NCBI GenBank assembly: GCA_010015675.1
Contig: ML976985.1
Coordinates: 1,038,619 to 1,102,618 of the forward strand
DNA: 64,000 nucleotides
Direction of reading: 5' to 3'
DNA from: Byssothecium circinans
Lineage: Eukaryota > Ascomycota > Dothideomycetes > Pleosporales > Massarinaceae
The position numbers and the translations under genes are program-made. Below are positions 59,819-64,000 of this stretch, one piece after another. How positions within the stretch are numbered: the first letter of the stretch is position 1; every line of letters begins with the position of its first letter. The notes beneath the pieces are model-generated. The model was not told the origin of the DNA. It saw only the letters and a list, made by a program, of their open reading frames with translations, and did not search any database.

Positions 59819-60592
59819 ATGTGGCCCTTCGACGCTGTCGACTGGCTAATGCTCCTAATCCCCATCGCCTACCTATTCATCCTCATCGGCTCCCTTTACA
59901 CCTTCAGCAGCATCTACCGCAAGCGAACCGCCGCAAAGGCCGCCTCCCTAGAGCCATGGTTCCCACAGCACATGCAGCGCAACATCTACCTGTCACTAGT
60001 GCACATGGAGTCGCCCGAGTGTCCCGACAGCCTTCTCAAAGCCGCGCTGTTGCGCCGCGCGACCGAAGATATCACACGTATCATGGCGATCCGGAATGCG
60101 AAGCAGGCGCTGCAGGTCCTGCTGCAGAGGGGCAGCGTAGCGGATGATTTGTGGCAGCGGTTTCAGCGCGCGGAGAAGGAGATTGAGGAGGAGTTGAGAG
60201 ATGTTGTTAATGAGGTATGTACTTGTTCGCTCTGTCTTTTCTCCCGCAAGTTTTATTAACGTGTCCAGGCCAACGCACTTGCGCCCAACTGGGGCCAAAC
60301 CATCTTCCAATCCGCCTCGGAAATGCTGCAAAACGGTCAGATCCGCGAGCGCGTGTCTGAAATCCTCTCAACCACCCAGGCCGAGAGGGCGTGGTGGGAC
60401 AAGCGCAAAACCGAGATCAAGACGGATTTCATGAAGGAGCTGGACGAAGAGAAGGCGGCGCTTAGGAGTCCGATGACGGATGGCAGTGTTGCGGGAAGCG
60501 TGGCGGGAAGCGTTAGTGATGACACTGTGCTGGTAGAGGGTGGTGGTCCGGCGGAGAAGTCAAGCAAAAAAAAGAGGAAGGGAAAGCACTGA
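59819..60592 (+). CDS. SEC66: ER translocation complex subunit Sec66
   Basis: Two exons (59819-60214, 60269-60592) give 239 residues. A single N-terminal membrane helix (VDWLMLLIPIAYLFILIGSLY) with a very short lumenal end is followed by EPWFPQHMQRNIYLSLVHM and LLRRATEDITRIMAIRNAK, typical of Sec66/Sec71. It ends in a Lys-rich tail. In the Sec62/63 complex it supports post-translational import into the ER. Confidence 0.93.
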
Positions 60593-60973
60593 GATAATGG
60601 TTGGTGGTGAGGATGGCGCTGGTTAGGAGTATTTTTCTTCGAGTGATTGTCATTAAAGGAGGTGGATTGCTCAGACATTGCATTGCCGGCGTTCAGGTGT
60701 TGGGGCTCTGGTCAAGGGGCGCTAAATACTCAGATCCATTGCATGAATACTTTTTAGTCCTACCTCAGCCTTCCTCTTGCACTTCACAACCCACTTCGAC
60801 CTTTGACTTTTACGATTTCATTGAAGACAATTGCAATGCTACATAACGCCAGTACCGTATCAACCAGCTCGCCAAAGTGATGTTACACGCCCGCCACATT
60901 CTGATATAAGAATCTTGTCGTACATCGGATATACAAGCCTGCCCGTTCCTGTGCCCCTCCCTACATTCACCAT
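60593..60973. other. Convergent spacer SEC66/Vps3844-like
   Basis: 381 bp shared by two 3' ends; nothing else recognised. Confidence 0.6.
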
Positions 60974-62168
60974 TTACTTCCTCGCCGGACCACTAACACC
61001 AGCACCAATCACGCTCGGCAACTCCTCGCTACCCATCGAATAAAGTAGCCCAATACCCGACGCAATCAAGAAGACAAGTAGCACAGTCGTCCCTGTAAGC
61101 AACCAAAACGGTACCGAAACATCCTTCTTCTGGCAAGCGGGTCCGCCCCAGTAAATGGTCTTGGAGCTCGTCTCCATGCCCTTACCGTCACGATGCTTAA
61201 CCTCAGGCACGCACTGGCAAGCATAGCAGACGGGGATGCTCTTATCATTTTCTCTGTGAGGCGACTTGCAGGTGCCGTGGCCTGAGCAGCTGTTTGTTTC
61301 TGTCAAACAAGCGTCTTTCGACGCATAGCAGCGCTTGAGAATGCCAAGAGGGGCCTTGGTGTTGTTTCCTTCGGCTTGCGTGATGACGGGAAAGTCTTCA
61401 AGGTCGGAAACATTGGGACTAGGAGAGGTGGTGGGTTTAGAGGTAAGGGAGAGCGGTGCTTCTTTAGGTTCGCGGCGCGGCTGAAGGGTGGACGGAGAGT
61501 CGTATATTCCATAAGGGCGCGGTGAACGCTTGGCGTCTTTAGAGGAGAGCGGCATCAACACGACTGTGATAGAGCTTGTTGGTTGCTTTGCAGGGCATGC
61601 GTTGCCCATTCCCTTCGCGTCTTGTCTGGAGATTGTGAGCCACTCATTGGGCACAGTAACCCCACTGTGCGTCTCTGTGAACATCTTGTTCCTGGAAAGA
61701 GAGCGTGCTTGCTTCGTCATGTCGTCGAGGAGCTGGGTGTTATCCGACGCTGTGGGGGGATCCCGTATCGTGAAGCTGGTCCAGTCTTTGTAACAATAGG
61801 CGTATGCTATATCCGGTGTTAGCTGTGCTCCATCTCATCTTGTTGAACGTCGTACCTTCGAAGTCCTCCACATCGTTGATCCACAGCAGCTCATGGTCCT
61901 TCCTCCCCTCTCCGCCAAAGAGCTTCGGCTGCTTTCCACCAAATGCATTCAGCTGTTGAATTGAATCCTTATTTAGATGTTCCAGTGAATGGAATTTCGA
62001 TAAACCAAGCCGCCGCGCGAGGATCAATCGAGCTGTTACTGGATTCACCGACGATGGTGCCTGCGTCGTGGTTGCGGCTGTCGCATCATATATGTAGACA
62101 TGAGCTTCCTGTGCGGCCGAAGCTGCGCAGTACAGCGAGGAGAAAGCTAGACCCCAGGACAGCTTCAT
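60974..62168 (-). CDS. Vps3844-type (DUF3844) ER/secretory membrane protein
   Basis: Two exons (62168-61856, 61806-60974) give 381 residues. A signal peptide (MKLSWGLAFSSLYCAASAAQ) starts a lumenal domain, followed by a Cys-rich EGF-like block (NSCSGHGTC to VCYACQC) and the strongly conserved YWGGPACQKKDVSVPFWLL leading into a membrane helix. It ends with EELPSVIGAGVSGPARK. The family is named for a vacuolar sorting link in fungi; molecular role unclear. Type I topology with a short cytosolic tail is inferred. The start is the ATG giving the signal peptide, not the upstream in-frame extension. Confidence 0.9.
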
Positions 62169-62495
62169 GGTGGCGGTCGTTGGATGGGGTTGGTGAACGT
62201 AGACCAGGTAGCGATGATGTCGGAGGTCAATGAGGAAGAGCGGCGCGGCGTCTACCCTACGCGGAAGTTGCCGAGAAGGCGCCGCGGCATTCGAAAACCG
62301 CCATTGCAGACTGGAGGATGCCTTGCGCATTCACTTTCCACTCTCACTCCCCTGTGGCACGCCAATCGCTAATCTTCTCTAATAGATATTTCTTCTTCTT
62401 GTATCTCTCACCGCGACACATGTCTGCCCGCAGGATATATTTAGCCCGCCCACGGTAGCCTCATCTTCCTCCGTCCCTCCTCCCCGCCGCACCAC
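62169..62495. promoter_or_regulatory. Divergent promoter
   Basis: 327 bp between two divergent start codons; no element assigned. Confidence 0.5.
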
Positions 62496-63809
62496 ATGTC
62501 AAAAATAATACGGAGGAGTTTCTCCCTTTTTAGAGGGCCGAGCACGTCGTCGCTGGTACGGAGAGCCGCTCGCGATGGCCACGAAACGATACACATCCAG
62601 CGCGTCCACTTGCAGCGACGCTTCTTCACAAAACCGTGAGTTTGCCGCCTGGCCGCGCATGCCCTTGCTAAGCTATATAGACGCGTAGTAGGCACTGCTT
62701 TCGCGCTCGGAGGTACATATGCTTTTCTAGCATGGTTCGACGGTGTGCTTGAAAAGTTGGAGTTGGAGGAAGAGGAGGGCGCGGTTGCGGGACCAAAGAA
62801 ATCGGAATCAGACGAGGGTGCAAGGGAAGGAAGGGAAATCACGGACGCAGAGGAAGACGAGGTTGACGAAGAAGAGGAGGAAGAAGGCTTGATATTCTTC
62901 CCCACCGGCTTCTCGCGACCAAAACCGAAGACTTTCTACAAAGGTTCCGATCCCGAGTGGCAGGAATTCGTCAAGATCGCACCCGACCGCAAGCGCCTGG
63001 ACCGAATACGGGCGGAGCTGGTGTCTACGATTCGCCAGTTGGCTGTCAATAGCCCGCAATACACAATGCGGCTGGGCAAGATCAATCCTCAGAAGGGCAA
63101 CACTTGGATAGACGTCAGGTTCCCAGACGGTCCTCCTATCGAGTACGAGCGGCCGGGATATGAGCTCACAGACGAGCTCAACTTCCGGAAGACGACGCGA
63201 GATGTTCACGAACTGCACCACCAACGGATGAAGAACTTGCTCGTCCCGTCGGCTGTCGCCAATTCGCTGTACCAAGATTCGAAGAGGAAGGCGGCCGTCT
63301 GGTGGAAAGACACCAAAAAGTACATGGGCTGGCAAGACAAGCCTGAGACAAACACAGCACAAAAGCTGCTCACACAATTCCCAGCTCCCCCGGCGTCCGC
63401 GCCAACGACACCCGCGGCATCCACAACTGCATCGTCCGCCACCACACCTCTACCTGCACCATCAGCAACACCTGATGGCGATAAACAGGCCACACCATCC
63501 TCTTCATCGCCACTAGGCAATCCTGCCTACGAACGCTTCGGTCTCACGCTCCCCGACCCAACAAAAGTGCCCACACTCGATCTCTCCCACTTCCGTCACA
63601 CGTTTCGCCACAACCACCGACATTTCCACCTCTCGCCGCCTCGAGGCACGTTCATCGTATCGGGGTTGATTGAGATCGTGGGAGACCGGGCAAAGATGAC
63701 GCTGGATGTGACGGCCGCATATGATCCGAAGATGGGGAGATATGTCATGCTGAGAGCGAATTTGAGGCATGTAGTGGACTATCAGCAGAGGCCGAAGGGC
63801 GGGTCATGA
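62496..63809 (+). CDS. Probable mitochondrial membrane protein, conserved in filamentous fungi
   Basis: Two exons (62496-62635, 62681-63809) give 422 residues. The first 50 residues are rich in Arg, Ser and Phe (MSKIIRRSFSLFRGPSTSSL), like a mitochondrial presequence. A single hydrophobic helix (VVGTAFALGGTYAFLAWF) follows, then a highly acidic segment and a globular region (LDRIRAELVSTIRQLAVNS, GNTWIDVRFPDGPP). After an Ala/Pro/Thr-rich linker, the end contains PRGTFIVSGLIEIVG and a beta-rich domain. I recognise it as a conserved fungal hypothetical; no function is claimed. It ends 191 bp before the window edge. Confidence 0.8.
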
Positions 63810-64000
63810 GACTCGACATATGAGAAGACTTGATCAATGGAGTATCTACGGGGGTTCAATGGGATAGATTTGCATTAGTGGCGTTTGGTGGATGTATACA
63901 TACCCCCTTTTCGGCTTTCGTCGGGACCAGGGCGTTTGGGGTGTGGCTCTATCAAACCAGCGGGTAGGCGAGGCTCAAAGAAAGTAGACAGTAAAGCAGA

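Noticed and set aside
1..64000. tRNA or rRNA genes
   Set aside because: I looked for GGTTCRA-type B boxes with matching stems on both strands and found none convincing; a covariance search would decide.

Overview
The window is nuclear DNA of a filamentous ascomycete (Pezizomycotina). The evidence is the short 45-130 bp GT-AG introns in nearly every gene and the fungus-restricted families present: Zn2Cys6/fungal_trans regulators, a DUF3433 membrane protein, a NACHT-WD40 tail and a Vps3844-type ER protein. Class cannot be fixed by eye; a Dothideomycete would fit. I support about 24 protein genes, two of them broken. I recognised no tRNA, rRNA, CRISPR array or viral element.

Left part (0-30 kb): the WD40 tail of an NLR-like gene enters from the left edge. 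It is followed by a Dal5-like MFS permease, a small basic nuclear protein, capping protein beta (CAP2), a secreted matrixin-type metallopeptidase fused to a propeller-like domain, an SDR without the YxxxK pair, and a Zn2Cys6 regulator frameshifted by a 4-bp insertion. Then comes a housekeeping block: MSH1 and HEM12 (divergent, 197 bp promoter), FCY1 (convergent with HEM12) and a farnesylated YDJ1-type Hsp40. It ends with a small DFQ-type kinase and a DUF3433 gene carrying five in-frame stops and three frameshifts.

Middle (29.5-36.4 kb): a gene-free accessory stretch. It holds a 542-bp hAT-type non-autonomous transposon with matched terminal inverted repeats and an 8-bp target-site duplication. 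Next to it lie repeated TATA plus CT-rich modules and a block of strongly diverged tandem repeats.

Right part (36.4-64 kb): a second Zn2Cys6 regulator, a large multi-finger C2H2 protein, CKS1, two tandem F-box paralogues, a GPI-anchored Ser/Thr-rich surface protein with a histidine cluster, and a conserved fungal protein with a probable GC-AG intron. The end is a compact housekeeping run: RFC2, NPL4, SEC66, a Vps3844-type ER protein and a probable mitochondrial membrane protein.

The housekeeping genes act in separate processes (replication clamp loading, mismatch repair, haem synthesis, ER translocation, Cdc48-dependent degradation, cell cycle, actin). No secondary-metabolite cluster or operon-like pathway is visible. 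The most unusual content is the decay and mobile-element record: a TAATTA scar inside a zinc finger, a nonsense-riddled DUF3433 gene whose stops all fit C-to-T change, the hAT element, and the promoter-like repeat array.
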